Assembly (NCBI GenBank): GCA_003342815.1
Contig: PTEX01000150.1
Location: 1,193,405 to 1,257,404 of the forward strand
Reading direction: 5' to 3'
Origin: Eudromia elegans
Lineage: Eukaryota > Chordata > Aves > Tinamiformes > Tinamidae
DNA length: 64,000 nt
Of this stretch, positions 1 to 12,709 are shown in pieces (position 1 is the stretch's first letter; each line of letters begins with the position of its first letter). The position numbers were made by a program, and so were the translations under genes. Under the pieces are notes generated by a model. The model saw only the letters and a program-made list of their open reading frames with translations. It made no database searches and was not told the origin of the DNA.

Positions 1-770
1 AAACATCTTCTAAAGCCTTCAGAAAGCAAAATAGACACTGAGCAATTAGACGCCATGAGTGTTCTAGGTGCTAAATGTTAGAAAAGAATAAAGATAATCA
101 CAGAATAAAAAGCAGGGAAATTCAAAGCAAATACTCCAGGGGGAAAAAAAATCAAAAGACACAAAGATTAAAAAAAAAAAGGCAACACACACACACAAGA
201 TGAAGAAAAAGACAGCCTGATTCTATTAAGCAAGTATTAACACCCCTGGCTAAAGAAATCCTGAAAAAAAAAGAAAAAAAAAAAGGATTAACATTTACAA
301 TAAAGGAGACCAGATATTGCAGTGCTAATCACCAGCACTTTTCGCTGACAGGAGAATGGAAAATAATGTTCTTAATAGCATGCAACAGAGCTGGAGGTTC
401 ACAGACAAAGCATCAGGGGTTGCTGTTGGCAAATGACAAATAACCAGGATGGAGGAAAGGATCACACATTAGGGGAAGTCTCTGCAAGAAATAGTAGCAA
501 TGCAAATGGTCCCAGCATCTGTGCGTCTGACTGAACCGCAGCTCTCCAAGAGTGCATTATAACAAGGGCTTTCACATTAAATATTGAGCACTCATTTTGC
601 ATCATAATTTTCTAGGTACTGTTTTGGGTAAATGAAAACCCTAAATGTCCTGGCTGTTGAGTAATCTCAAGGAACCTGAGAAAAACATGCCTTTCCTGAG
701 TTGCTCTGTAGCGTAATGCCTTTTCTTCTTGCGCTGCCTCTCATTAAAGTAGGAGTCTGCTGGTTGTAAT
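1..770. other. A-rich low-complexity flank, no gene recognised
   Basis: No gene is visible. The stretch is A-rich on the plus strand, with A runs at about 170-180 and 264-284 (one G interruption) and a short (AC)n at about 186-197. From about 300 to 770 the sequence is unique-looking and has stop codons in all frames. Confidence 0.6.
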
Positions 771-1379
771 AAGGTGCGCGTGGACAGAGGCAATTATGTC
801 GTGCCATTTAGTGTAGCTGTGAAAAAATCTCTTGGCAACTACACCTCTCAAATGAGCTTCTCAGCACCAGCCGCTGGCAGCAGAGTGGGACTGCGCCATG
901 GGCTGCAGAAAAGCGTGCCCAGAGACCTCCCTGCATGCTCTGAACAGCCAACACACTGGGGGACTACTGGAAATGGCTTTTTACTCAGGTGAAGGGCTGG
1001 GGGAGGTGGGAAGAGAGTCTAAAGGTGTCAGGCCCCTTTCTCCTGCTTTTGCTAGCGCTGTATTTGAGATTTCCAGCCAAATTTGGGCATCCAAAGCCAT
1101 GTATGCATGCGCATCTCGGCACTGCTGCCTGGATGCTGCAGCACTTTTGTGGATGCATGCATCAAGCTCACTGCTGTACCCACTGTGAGGAGGGCACTTG
1201 GCTTTGGATAAAACGGGGCATTCCAACTATCGCAGAAGCCATACATTGTTGTTTAACTTGTCTCACTAGATTGTAAGATGCTGGGAAGAGGGATTTGCTC
1301 TTCCCCTCTTTTTACACAGCACCTCAGCACAACAAATCTGCTTCCTGCTGGGGCCTTTGGGTGCTAACGTTATGAAAGC

Positions 1380-2770
1380 TGACTGAACGTAGCCGAAAAT
1401 CCTCCTGCTGCCCACACTGACGCCTCCCGCGGGCTCAGCCGCCACTCGCGCTGTGTGCAGGTGTTGCTCTGCCCGTGCCCCAAAGCAGAGCGTTTGTGAG
1501 CGCTGTGGAGTCAGCTACCCCCACCCTCACGGGCTCCAAGAGCAGGGCCTTCCCTGCTCTCCCGAGACTGCCAGGGCGGATTCGCGGCGGAATTCAATTT
1601 GCAGCAGTGTATCTGGGTGTTCCCTGAGCTTCCTGGAACGAGAAGGAAGCAGTGGTGGGACCAGGAGAGCAGGCAGCCCACGTGTTTACGCAGAGGGCTC
1701 CTTCCAATGTGCTGCATCATGCACAGCTCCAATGAAGGGGAATCTCTCAGCTGAACATGTTCCCCTCCATGCCGTGTTCATGTGTGCAGCTCCACGACAC
1801 GTCTCGATTTGGCTTAGGAGGGGGAGAAAAGTGCTTATGTTTAAGCAGTTATTTACCTGCTAACCCATATATTCATTTGAGCAGAGTCACGGTATCCACC
1901 ACAGCATCTCACCCCCGAATCTGGGGAAAGATGTTTAGGCTGAGGCTCCTCTCAGGCTTCCTCAGGGGCCCTTCAGTTCACGAGAACACTGTTACCAAGA
2001 GATTAAATGAATTAAAAATTGATGACTGTTCTGTACTGGATGTCTTGCAGTCAAAGATATTTAAGCAGATAGCAGGGAGGGTGCAGGGATGGTTGCTTGC
2101 CTGAGTATTTCTTCCTGTTTTTAAATAATGGTTTTGTGGAGGAAGGTGGGGATGCAGTCGGGCGGAAAGGTGAGGGTGTGGAGCGGGGAGAGGATCTCTT
2201 GGCTCTGCCTGAGGAAATCCCTGTCAGGAATCCATGACCAAGACAGACTGGGGCGCTCAGAGGCATCTGCCACAGAGGAGGCGCAGGGGAAATGGAGGGT
2301 TTTGGTGGATTGATGTCGTTTGAACCCACAGCCTGTCCTGGGAGGGAGAGGCCCTGATGGCTGCTACCAGGGGAGCTCCCGGTCCCCTATGACATGCCGA
2401 GGGGACACAGCCCAGTGACATCTGGGTCACAGAGGTCATACAGGCCATAAAGGGCTGTCGTCACGGGCCGGAGAGCCCTAGAAGGGCTCCCACGGGGAGG
2501 CCACGTGAGCGGAGAGGCAGCAAAGCCAAGGGGCTGTTCATCCGGCCCTCCCCAGCTGCGGTTTAGCCAGGGTCCAGCGCGGCCCCGCTCCTGCTTGCCC
2601 ACAGCTCCTGCCTTTAATGGGTTTTCACACCATCTGGCGCGCTGGTCCCCAGGACGGGAGCTTGCGCACGGTGTGGCAGATGTTTTGTGCCTCTGCTGTC
2701 ACCAGGGCCGTGCTGGAGGCGGGGGGAAGGCCCGGCCTCTCCGGCCATTTGCTGGGCTTATTGCACACGC
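1380..2770. other. GC-richer stretch with moderate CpG density, no gene recognised
   Basis: This block is richer in G+C than its surroundings. CpG dinucleotides gather at about 1395-1600 and 2440-2730, well short of the density at 35.5 kb. A short hairpin sits near 2468-2486, with GAGCCCT pairing to AGGGCTC. Several open frames of 90-136 codons cross the block in different frames, as expected where stops are scarce in GC-rich DNA. None resembles a known family. It could hold an exon or regulatory element, but I cannot support one. Confidence 0.35.
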
Positions 2771-5700
2771 CTGGTTTAGGCTTACGGTGGTGTTACAGTT
2801 CACAAGGCGCTGGGTTGTCTGTTCAGTTCTTTAAGGCAAGACCAAACATTTCAAAACTGTTAGTGACTATGGGTCCTTCAGGTTTTGTCCCCAGCTGGAG
2901 ACAGCTTTACAAGAGTTGATTTTTATACAATGTCTCTGAGCTTCCCTGGCACCTCTAAGGGTATCATGAGCAGAGTGCTCCAAAGCACCTCTCATACTCG
3001 CAAGATCAACGCTTGAGCTCCGTCCACATCTCTAACTTCACCTCACTGGATGCTCTGGGGCGCAGGCAATGCAAAGCGTGACATCCGCAGAGCAGCGCAA
3101 TTTCATCCTGAAAGGCGTGTAAAGTATCTGTGCTTGGTCTTTGTGCCTCTATTCAGCATAAAACACCACAATTTTCTTTTCCTGAAGACATAATTCCAAC
3201 CTTGAGTGGTGACGGGTGTGATCCTCTCTTCTGTCCTTATCTGTGAAAATATAAGGCCTGTGTCACTGTCACTAACAGCAGAGGACCAGCGGGGCAGAAG
3301 AGGATTTTCCGTCTGCCTTGAATTTCCTTCCTTCAAATGGCATCTACTATAAAAATGAGCCTGGGATTCAAGTTCAAAGACACCGATCCACAATGTGAAC
3401 TGGTCAGGTCCCCCATGCAAGTTTGAGTGTGTGTGTGTATGAGAAGGAGGATGAGGGCCCTGAAACAAACGTGCACATTTCATCTACTAGGGTTTGAAGT
3501 TAACTTTAAACCAGTGACGAAACTTGCGGCATCCATTCTGACTGAGAGGAGAATAAATAACTCAGTAGTTCCGCGGAATAAAATAGCGTTAGAGCCTTCC
3601 ATGTGTGATTTGATATATTGGCTAACTCACTAAAATGAATGGTCTCAGTAACAACCTGAGTTGTATCTCTCTTGTTTCTTTAGAATCTATTAATTTCCTT
3701 GGAATTTAAAAGACTATTTCACTCTGAAAAGTGGCTATTATACCTGCATGTAAGCTAATATTAAATACCACCATATTAGCTGTGTTAACAAAACTGTCAT
3801 TCAAATATCAAAAGGCAATTGACACAGTTGAAGCAAAACAGTCATGAATTTTTATTCTCATTCTAATTTTTCTCCATGAAACGAGCCTATTTTCTTCAGA
3901 GAAGAATGAGGAAGGAAAGTCTCAAATAACTGGATGTAATTGCCTTCATTAAAAGCTGCCTGAGCAGGCTTTATCCTGTGGGGTCTAGCCGCGCTCTTTC
4001 TCTGAGGTAAGTCCCCATGTATTTTTAATGGGAAACTTATTACCAATCAAACCTGTATTCATGCGCTGGTACATGAAGGTGGCTGCTCTGCCCTGTTTCA
4101 TCACGCTGGGTCCCCCAGGAAAAGCAGCTCATTACGGCGTCAACTATCTCTGCCCTTTGCAAGAAGCCCCACCAAGGTCATCCCGAGAGGTGATGGATAA
4201 AGGCGAGCTTTAACCCTTGACCTTGGCTTTCCTGGTGCTGAGTGCTGATGAATCCGCGTTTAGGGAGACAGGTTTTCTCCCAGCTGCTCTTTAGGAAAGG
4301 GCAGTGACATACTGAAGCACAACAGGTTGCATTGTCCAAGGCAGGCCGTGGCAGAGGAGGCCCCGTGCTGCGGAACTCCACACCTGCGGGGAGGTGTCAA
4401 TATGGTGTGTTGGGCAGACGTGTCCTTACGCTCTAGGCTTGCTACGGGGCTCCAATCACACCACGGGCTCCTGTCTGAGGGATCTGGGTAGGCGAGCTGT
4501 CCTCCTCTCACAGGCAATGCCTGTGACTTGCTGCTGCCCATGCTGGAGCCGGTGAGTCAGGTCTAAACCATGTGTTACAATCTTCAGAGTGGGGTTTGTG
4601 GTGATCCTTAGGAGCTTAAAAAGGACTCTCCTCCCTATGCTGATTCAAGGGGAACCAGCATTGTCAAGTTCCAGGACATAAAAGAAGATTCTAAGAGGTT
4701 TCAGAAGTGCTAGGTGTGTATTTTAAAAGCAGTTTTCAGCTCAGCTCTTGCTAAGGAGGCTCTTGACTGTTCACCACAGTTCCTCCCAATGCCATGCTAC
4801 TGCTCTGTGTGTCCAGGAAAAAGGAAGTGAAGAACTAGTGAAGAAGAGAGGCTACTGAAGAAGAGGTGTCTCCTCTTTACTGCCTTTCTCCTTCCTTTAC
4901 CTCCCTGCCTAGTTTTATCCAAACTCTGTCTTTCCTCCTTTTTCCTTTTTTTTTTTTCTCATTCACGTCCCATTTTCCTCTGCTATATTTAGAAGTTGGC
5001 AGTGGCCTCACTCCATCTTCTACATCATTCTTCTTCAGAGCTGTAACGCTACTGGCTCTTACGTTTCCCAGTCCCATTTGGGGTACATCTCATCAAAGAT
5101 TAGAGAATGAGCAAATTAACATCCTGGGCTGCTGCAATGTGTTTCTGAGCACCTTGTTTCTTTGCCAATGAAAAGTATTGCCTTAAAACTTCCAGTGCAT
5201 GAAGGCTACCATTGGTAAGCAAGGTGAAAACATTTAGCTCCTGTCTAGAGCTACTCTTAATAGCTCTGGGCATTTCTTCTGCTGTCATCCTCTTGGAAGT
5301 TAAATTACCTCATTCCTTGTCCAATTAACTCTACAACCAGCTTAGCAGAATGTGGAGCAGGAGTGTGCTGCAGTTGGGTACAGTCATTTTGCCTGAGAGT
5401 ACGCTCAGATTGATCTCAAACTGGGGCAAAGACCAAGAGGTCATCTCAGAACAGAGGGCAATGATTGTATGGAGCTGATCTGACATGGATCCTGTACAGA
5501 ACTGGAAGGCTTTGCACGGAACATGACCAGAAACACTAAGCCCAGAATAAACGCCATAAACATTTTCTTTTAATGAATTTTAGGTAAACATTCCATCTTG
5601 CTACCAGAAAAGCAGCCAGCAGTACCACTGAGACGCCAGCTCTCAAGTGCCAGAGTCAGCAGGTGAATGCAATTGGCTCCAATACAGCGGGTCTCTCCTC

Positions 5701-6084
5701 TTGAGTTTTCTGTGCAGTGAGGCTCTGTCCTGTGGTGCTCCGCAATTTGTTTAAAGTGATTTATTGCCAGAATCATGTTTAACTCCTTCTTTCTTGGTTT
5801 CTCATTCTACAAAGGATATGTAGGTAGAATAATCCCTCTCAAGCTCTCATTCTGTGCACATATGGGGACAGTTCACAGTCCTGCGGCTGATCATCCCCCA
5901 CTTTGGATGACTGAGACTTCTCTTATAGCCCTTTTGCAGTGGGTACCAGTCAAGCATTTGCCTTTCATGGTGACAACTAAAGTCTGAGCACTTCAAACTC
6001 TGATGCAGGTGGTGCAACCACTTCACATCTAGGATACGTTCTTTGAGGCATCACTGTGTCCATCCTGCTGCTCTCTCTTTACAG
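2771..6084. other. Unremarkable single-copy-like DNA, no gene recognised
   Basis: I see no gene, recognisable repeat or RNA gene here. Minor landmarks are a short (GT)n at about 3426-3438, a T run near 4947-4958 within a pyrimidine-rich stretch (about 4866-4985), and one donor-like GAG|GTAAGT near 4005 with no convincing partner acceptor. Confidence 0.5.
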
Positions 6085-6092
6085 ATGTTTCT

Positions 6093-6351
6093 TGTCGTTG
6101 TTCCAGCGGACAAAATTGCACAAGACAAGGAGGAATCAGCATAGCAAAAGCAAAGCAAAGCTGTTTATTCTAGTAATCTTTGTCCTTTTGTAACCAGGCC
6201 TCATCTCTCATTAGCTGTTACATTTGTTCATGTGTTTCATATCTTCCTTGATTGGTCATCACACCTGTTCCTCAAATCTCAGACCACATCCTTGTTTTCT
6301 ATTCAGTTGTGAAGTTTCACATCTTGTTTTCCCACCACTGTTACAGAAACA
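6093..6351 (-). mobile_element. Possible solo LTR (or small inverted-repeat element)
   Basis: On the plus strand the segment begins TGTCGTTG and ends AGAAACA, so it has the TG...CA ends of a retroviral LTR. It is flanked on both sides by the 4-base repeat TTCT (6089-6092 and 6352-6355). Read on the minus strand it has, in the expected order, a CCAAT box (complement of ATTGG at 6251-6255), a weak TATA-like TTACAAAAGG, the polyadenylation signal AATAAA (complement of 6164-6169) and a U5-like tail of about 70 bases. The 259-base length would be short but acceptable for an endogenous retrovirus LTR. No internal retroviral genes are present. Alternatively, ATGTTTCT and AGAAACAT at the two ends could be terminal repeats of a MITE. 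A 4-base repeat can arise by chance, so this call is tentative. Confidence 0.3.
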
Positions 6352-7988
6352 TTCTTCTCAGGGACAGCTCTATGCCGTCAAAGTCACCCAGACTGCCAGC
6401 AGTCCACAGTGCACCCACAGTTTCTGAGAAAAATGCCCATTTGCTCCTCAGATGAGCTCTCCCAACCCAGGCAAGTGGTGCAAAGATCGTACCAAAGGCC
6501 ATGAGAGTAATTCATAACCCAGGGAAACGAGGAAGGTCGAGTAGTAAATGGAAATATAACGACCTTCCTGCAACAAAGTAGCTGAAACCGCCGTTTTTCT
6601 CAACTTTCAGAATAATCTGTAGAGCAAGGAAGTATAAAACAGGATGGAGGGGGACTAAGCAGAGCAAAACTGACCTTCTAATGGGGACTGAGATAAAGCT
6701 ATGGCATGGGAACCCAAGGCATGGTCAGCTGGACCAGGCTCTGTGGTGGTTGCAATGAGTAGGTTCCCTATGTAACATAGTTGACAAAAGTCTTATTCAA
6801 CTTAAGCACATTTTTGGACCACCAGTAATTGTTTTCTTTGTGTTGTGCCTTTTTGGTCTATTCTGTAATTACTTTGGAAGAAAAACATGTTTTTTTACAA
6901 GTTCCTTCATATCTTTCTCATGTTTTCTCTTCTCTGATTTAGGACTGTGTGATGGGCGGCTCAAATATTCCCATATGAGGTCAAACTCAAGTGGTTACAG
7001 TTTAGGAACAGGGGATGCATGAGGTGGTTCACAGTTTCACGTTCAAAGGATGGATATATCTGTGCTTAGGACCACTGTGCCCTCCTCAGGTACAGGTTCC
7101 CCAGTGAGTGACAAGCAGCATGAACCCACTTCAGCAACCAGGTGCCTTGGAGAATAGCCACTTTTAATGTTCGGGAGGCCCCCACTGGCCAGACGTCCCC
7201 TTTTGTCCTCACTCCATACTGCTTTCTTTAAGGTTAGCACGTGCCTTCAGCATGGCTGCAGGAGGAGAAGAATAAGCAAGCTGGCATCCCTCCCCCAGCT
7301 GTGCAGAAGCCAGACAAATTGCACCTTTTGCAGGCAGAATTTAATATCTTTCTCCTCATATATTGCCAGGCAGAAATCTTTACCAATAAATAAATAAATA
7401 GCATGGTAATAAGCCAGAGCAGGAGCTGTCTCTTTCTCCCAGGTCGGGGAGAGGTCAATGCGCGTTAAATGAACATTGCTGGTGCTTCTGTGGCAGCAAG
7501 GCCTAAGCCGTTCAAAGCCAGGCTGCATCATCTGTGCCTGAAAATCATTCCCTGCTTCCTGAGCAGCAGATTGGCTTCCCATGACACAGGCTAATGAGAA
7601 AGTGTCACAAGTGGTCCCAGTAATAATGCTGCAGCACAACCCACCCACCCTCCCTATTCCCAGAGTACTTCCATGAGAGAGGGGGGAGGAAAAGAAAGGA
7701 AAGAAAAAAAAAAAAAAAGAAGATATTCTCACAGCTTGCTTCTTTTCTATCCTCACTCTCAAAGTACGCAATCAGCAAATCAAAGTGATGGGATCAGAAC
7801 TGGAAGCAAGAGGTGCATGTACCTACTTCACTTCCGACCGCTACTCCGCTTAAGCAGAGTGTGCAGAATACTCTGTGAGCAGAGTAGTGCTACCAGCTCC
7901 CAAAGCCAGAGCATGGCATATCCCTGGCATTCTCTATCCTCATCCTCACTATATTCCCAGTGCAGCTCCAGGGAGGAAGCAGCAACAT
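6352..7988. other. No gene recognised; A-rich microsatellite fragments
   Basis: This is unique-looking sequence with stops in all frames, apart from a 174-codon minus-strand frame at 7247-7771. That frame crosses the A/G-rich tract at 7681-7720 (poly-F when translated) and looks like chance. A short (AAAT)n lies at about 7384-7399 and an A run at 7704-7717. Confidence 0.5.
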
Positions 7989-7989
7989 C

Positions 7990-8035
7990 GGTTATACCAT
8001 GAGGTATACCTCACCATGGTTATACCTCACCATGA
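7990..8035. repeat. Short tandem array with a 14-base palindrome
   Basis: Three adjacent copies of a roughly 16-base unit are visible: a shorter GTTATACCATGAG, then GTATACCTCACCATG, then GTTATACCTCACCATG. The junction of the first two creates the perfect palindrome TGAGGTATACCTCA at about 7999-8012. It resembles a small minisatellite made by slippage. No gene lies beside it. Confidence 0.7.
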
Positions 8036-10690
8036 CACTGACAGGGCAAAAAGCATCATGGTCATAAATACCTCTGTCCAGGCTAAGGCCAAGGTTTGTG
8101 AGGATCAATTTCCCTGCCTTGTGTCCTTCTCAGAGCTTTCATTAACAGCACTCTATTGCTTGTGAACTCTTGCATTAACTCTGCTTTTCTAAAGGCCCTA
8201 AAGGCCCTCCCTGGAAACGCTGCAGACAGGAAAGCAGCAGAGCATGCTACAACCTTGGATGGCTAAGCAGCTGGAGCAGCCTCCAGAAAGCAGGAACCCA
8301 GGTATCCTTGTCTGATTTGCTTGTTGTGCCTCCTGTGGGTAGCACATTTTGTTACAGAGATTATGAGATTAAGAAGCTCCTCGCTGCTGCACTCTTGGTC
8401 AGGCCAAAACCCTGACGAAGAGACATGTGGACAATTGCTTTTCCCCTACAAAGCAGTGGACATGGCACAACCTTCCTGAACAAGGAATGAGTCCTTGAGC
8501 AAGGATTGGAGGAGATAAAAAGAAATTGTTCACTGGCCCTTCAAGTTAATCTGTTTCACCCACTCAACCTGAATTTTCCCCCTTTCAATAACCTGCCCTC
8601 TTTTAATTTACTACTTGTATATTTTAATGAGACCTGTTTTGAGAGGTTGGAGTACTCAAGTGTCTGTGTGATGGGTGCAGACACCTGTGCTGCACCCTCC
8701 AGGTCCCCTGAACATCCTCCTGGACCAGTGCTGTGATGCCATCTCAGTGTCTCATCTGTGTGTCTTTTCTGTGGCATCACGGCTCGCTGAGCTGCTGGTT
8801 CAGGGAGAGACTTCACCCTGTCAAGCATCAAAAGCTCTCCAGCCTTCACCATCTAGGCGGAAGGAAGCTCTGGGCCTGGGCATTGATCTCACTGCAGACG
8901 TGCAATGAGTCAGAGCTTCTGACTCCAGAAAGCAAAACCAGAACGTTCTTTGTGTTTAATCCCCACCAGAATTCAGAGTACATCCAGTATATCTCACAAG
9001 AAGGTACAGATTTCAGACAGAGGAATGAAAGTGCTGAAGACCAAAATGGTGCATTGTAACTACGGGGCACCTGCCCTTTTCAGCGAATGCCTGGTTTTAA
9101 CTCCCAGTCTCATATTTCTTCCAAAAACCAGCTTTGGTATTTCGTGGGTTAGGCACTGACCCCTGGAGAAAGTGGTTGCTGTTATAAAGCTGGAAGGCTG
9201 TTGAGGAAGGAAGTGTGGAGAATTTCTTTGAAAAAATTCTTAGGCATTGGTAAAAAGTGTCTTGATTGGCTGTGGATGCCATTTCAGAAACAGACCATCT
9301 AACAGAGCTACAGTCACCTCTCGCTTCCGCAATAGTGACTAGCCCTGAAGTATTATGAGATCTGGAAAAGGGAGGAAAAGAAAGAATAGACAAGGAGGAC
9401 ACAAGTCAGATCCTCATAGAAAGACTAGGGATTCTCCATGTGAAAATTACTTCCACTCTGGTCATCCTTTAACACATGTTAATAGGTACAAATCCTGTAT
9501 GTCAATACATATTCTATACCTACTCTGACAGGGGATTATTTTCCCCCTTTCTGTCAGACTGCAAAAGGACGCAGCCAGCCTGGGAGTGTGTGCCCGACTT
9601 CTCCCACTATCTTCTAAGACTGCGTTGACCAGGGGACCCATAAAGGGGGGCCTTGTGCTCAAGAAGAGGCTCCCCAGCTGCTTCGGGCAGCCACACAGCG
9701 TAGCCCTGAGCCCAGGCTGGTCTGGAAGAGGCTCTGCAACCCCCTAATATCGCTCCAGGGCCGGCAGCCAAGGCCAGGCATGGGGAAGAACGTCACTGTG
9801 GTTAAGCTATCAAATGTCCTGCATGGATAAAAAGTCAAGAGGCGGTGGTGAAGGGCAGGTCTGAGGGCATATCAGCATTTACTGCATTAATCTTGTCGAC
9901 ATATAGATTTCCCCTGCCACGCTTTGGCACAGGAAGGCAGAACTGAACACAGTTAGAAATTATCTTAGCCTCTGGTTTTGCCTGGTCCATGTTGTTGCCA
10001 TTAAACAGAAACTGCCCTTAAGTAGCATCTTTAGGAGAAAATTACTGAGAGGGGGAGCGGCAGTTCAGAGCTCAGTGTTGCCTTCCGGTGCTTCTTCTCT
10101 TTCAACGGTGCAGATGTTACTTTCCAGCCGGGCTTGAGAGAGAAGCCCTGCTGCTTGAGGATGTTGAGAAGATTAAGGGATTAAACAGAAAGGGCTCCAC
10201 TGCAAGAATTTCTCTTCCAGCTGGTACTCAGTTAGGGTAGAAAGTTTTCTGAGATACAGAGATGCAGATATGTTGTGCATATAGATATATTTGGCTCCTC
10301 TGATTAATTTAACATTAATACTCTGTCATTTTCTTTTCCTCTGGAGAAAATTAGAAGCAAAATAATGTGATATGCTGTCAGTCCTGAAAGGAACTCAGTA
10401 GGGACAGATGAAGTCCTCAGACTACTTTTTTCAGGCTTTAAGTTCACACTCATGACCCTCCCCCCTCCTTCCAAGTAATTTTAACTTTTTTCTTCTAGAT
10501 TTATCATCAGTGGCACAATTAGAAATCTATGGTTGGGTAGAGTAGGTGGACTGTGAATTTTCTCTCCGTTTTGCTGGGTTAAGCCCTGCCTTTCAAGCTA
10601 TTTTACACATAAAGATATTCATCTGCCTCTGATCTTCATGCACTTTCTTTTGGTTTCCTTAGAATACAAAAGTGAATGGCTCGAGCAGTC
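8036..10690. other. No gene recognised
   Basis: Stops occur in all frames and no recognisable repeat family or RNA gene is seen. Open frames of about 100 codons at 8733-9059 and 9097-9402 have no family resemblance and overlap frames on the other strand. Confidence 0.5.
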
Positions 10691-10696
10691 CAAAGC

Positions 10697-10712
10697 CCAT
10701 TGAAGTCAATGG
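10697..10712. repeat. Fragment of an old palindromic sauropsid repeat
   Basis: The motif CCATTGAAGTCAATGG is a near-perfect palindrome: CCATTGA pairs with TCAATGG around a central AG. From memory of sauropsid genomes, CATTGA-CTTCAATGG motifs are typical of an abundant, degraded palindromic repeat. Only the core is recognisable, so its boundaries and identity are uncertain. Confidence 0.35.
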
Positions 10713-12620
10713 TCTGTGGAGATTAGATGCCTCTTTCTTACCACGTATTTTTGGGGCAGAGAATGCAGCACTGAGGACTAGGTGTATTGGGGAGGAAGAA
10801 CTGTAGCTGGCCTTTCCTCTGTGTTTGGTGTTAAAGGATTCACAGTGCACTTTGAAGCTGGTTAGAACTGAAAAAAAAAAAAGCCCTATAATAAGGATTT
10901 TTTTTTTTAATACAGTGAGCAGGCTCCCTGGACAGTTAACAAGGCTGGAAGAAGAAACCAGAAGCTGGACTGACCTAAGCAGATTCCTGTTACATGGGAT
11001 ATCATAATGTTCCCTCTCTGTTTTTTGGTACAAGATCAGCTTTTCTCCTTTTTATTCCTGAGTTTCTTTCTCATTCTGCTTTGCTCTATGTTCCTTCTTT
11101 GGATTTCTTTTTTCCCTTCCACTTTCTTACTACAGGGAGTCATCAATGAGGCCTGGAAAGGACACTGCCCTCTTTAAACATCGTTAATACTGTGGGCAGA
11201 CAACTAACCTAATCAGCCTCCACTACCTTCTTCCTTCTCAGACTCAGATTGCCCTAATATTCTTTTATCTCATGAATCTGATTTACAGGGATAGCAACTC
11301 TCAAACCAGCAAAGTTCAAACTAACTCAGGCCAAATGAGTTCTCTCATCCCTAATGATAAGCACCTTGAGGAAGGATCATAAGAGATGTTGCATTCTCTG
11401 TTCAATTTATGATATGATTACAAGGGCAGTAGTCAGGGGGGAAAAAGGGAGGAAAAATACCACATACTCTCTGTGCAAGTCGCTCATGTTTTAGATCAAT
11501 TTAGCTGTTATTTCATAATAGAAAAGTATCACCAACACAGTCACTCCTTTCTATTTTCCTGGTAACCACAACAAAGCCCTTACAGATCCAAGATAAATGT
11601 CTTCATGCAACTTGAACTGGGCATGACTTAAAACAGAGAAGAGGAAGGAAATTCACAGTTCTCCCACTGCATCCTTTCTCAGATACATATTTTTTTTAAT
11701 GAAAACTGACAGACTTCAAACACTGTTAACACTTAGCATTTTTGTCATCGTCCATGCTGCTGTAAACAGCAGCAGTGCAATATTCTTCTCTAAGTCCACC
11801 CATTACAGCTGCCAAGGAATAAATTAACTTGTTCTTCATATTAGTTTAGATTGGAGGCTTCCATCTGTTGGGCTATCATTTTTGTGGTCTGTTACCAAAG
11901 GGAATGATTGCCTCCTGCCCTCTCATTTCTGGCTACACAAACCTGTCACCTTGCTGTGGTGACACTAGTGCTCCCACAGCTGGCTTGTAGTGCCCCCAAA
12001 CTGACTGTTTTCATTGTTTGTTCGTGTTCATTTTGAGCCAAGTTTTCTCCCTGAGGTGCCTCCCACAAGGCAGATCAGAGCTAGTGTGGGCACGACGACA
12101 GCTGCAGGTCTCTGCTCCAGCAGAGTCACCTCTTTTGAAAACCCCCACCTGAAATGAAGGTGCACCCACATGCTCTGGGAGCTCAGGGATCACCAGCTCC
12201 TGACTGAAAGGACATAACTCCGTTGCTGGGAAAGGACAACTTCCAGTTGCCAATCTGCGTGGGCTTGAGACCTGTATTTTCAGGGGTGCTTTCCAAGCAA
12301 GATCCCTGCTTTTGAGTCTTTGAGTTGTCCCTATTGAGTGCCCAAACACCTTAGTGAAAACTAAGTTTGGAATAAGTTACTTCCCTGCTTGAGTGTGGAT
12401 ACTCGGTAGGATTTTCCACACTGCTCTTAAGTGCTGGCGGTGTGTTTGGGCACTTGAAGAACTCCGAGTGCTCCCTGTCTTTCATGCCAGATCCTGCTGG
12501 TTAAATGAGGTTCCTGGAAGGGCTATAATAGCCTGGAGCAGAGGGCATTTTCTATGCAGACTGAAGGGCACACCATGCTTTAGATTGCTCTGGAGGATCT
12601 TCCAAATCTTCCTCCTTCAG
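10713..12620. other. No gene recognised
   Basis: This is AT-rich, unique-looking DNA with an A run and a T run around 10871-10908. I see no repeat family, RNA gene or convincing exon until the acceptor-like sequence at 12611-12620. Confidence 0.5.
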
Positions 12621-12709
12621 CAGCCACCATGGAGGCAGCACAGCCCAAGCAAACATGGGCCCCACGGTGGGGTGGGAGCCGTGTAGAGGTCCACTCTTGC
12701 ATACATAAG
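12621..12709 (+). other. Candidate exon with Kozak ATG and strong splice donor
   Basis: The segment follows a pyrimidine-rich acceptor-like stretch ending in CAG at 12620. It contains the ideal Kozak context GCCACCATGG, with the ATG at 12629-12631. From this ATG the frame stays open for exactly 27 codons (starting MEAAQPKQTW) to AAG at 12707-12709. It then meets the near-consensus donor AAG|GTAAGT at 12710. If unspliced, the frame continues only 11 codons past the donor before a TGA. The combination of acceptor, start and phase-0 donor within 89 bases suggests a real exon, either coding or part of a long non-coding RNA. I recognise no protein family in the 27 residues. Chance cannot be excluded in 64 kb. 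Confidence 0.25.

Noticed and set aside
7247..7771. 174-codon open frame on the minus strand
   Set aside because: It crosses an A/G-rich low-complexity tract that translates as poly-F and lacks any recognisable domain; other frames overlap it. Chance frame.
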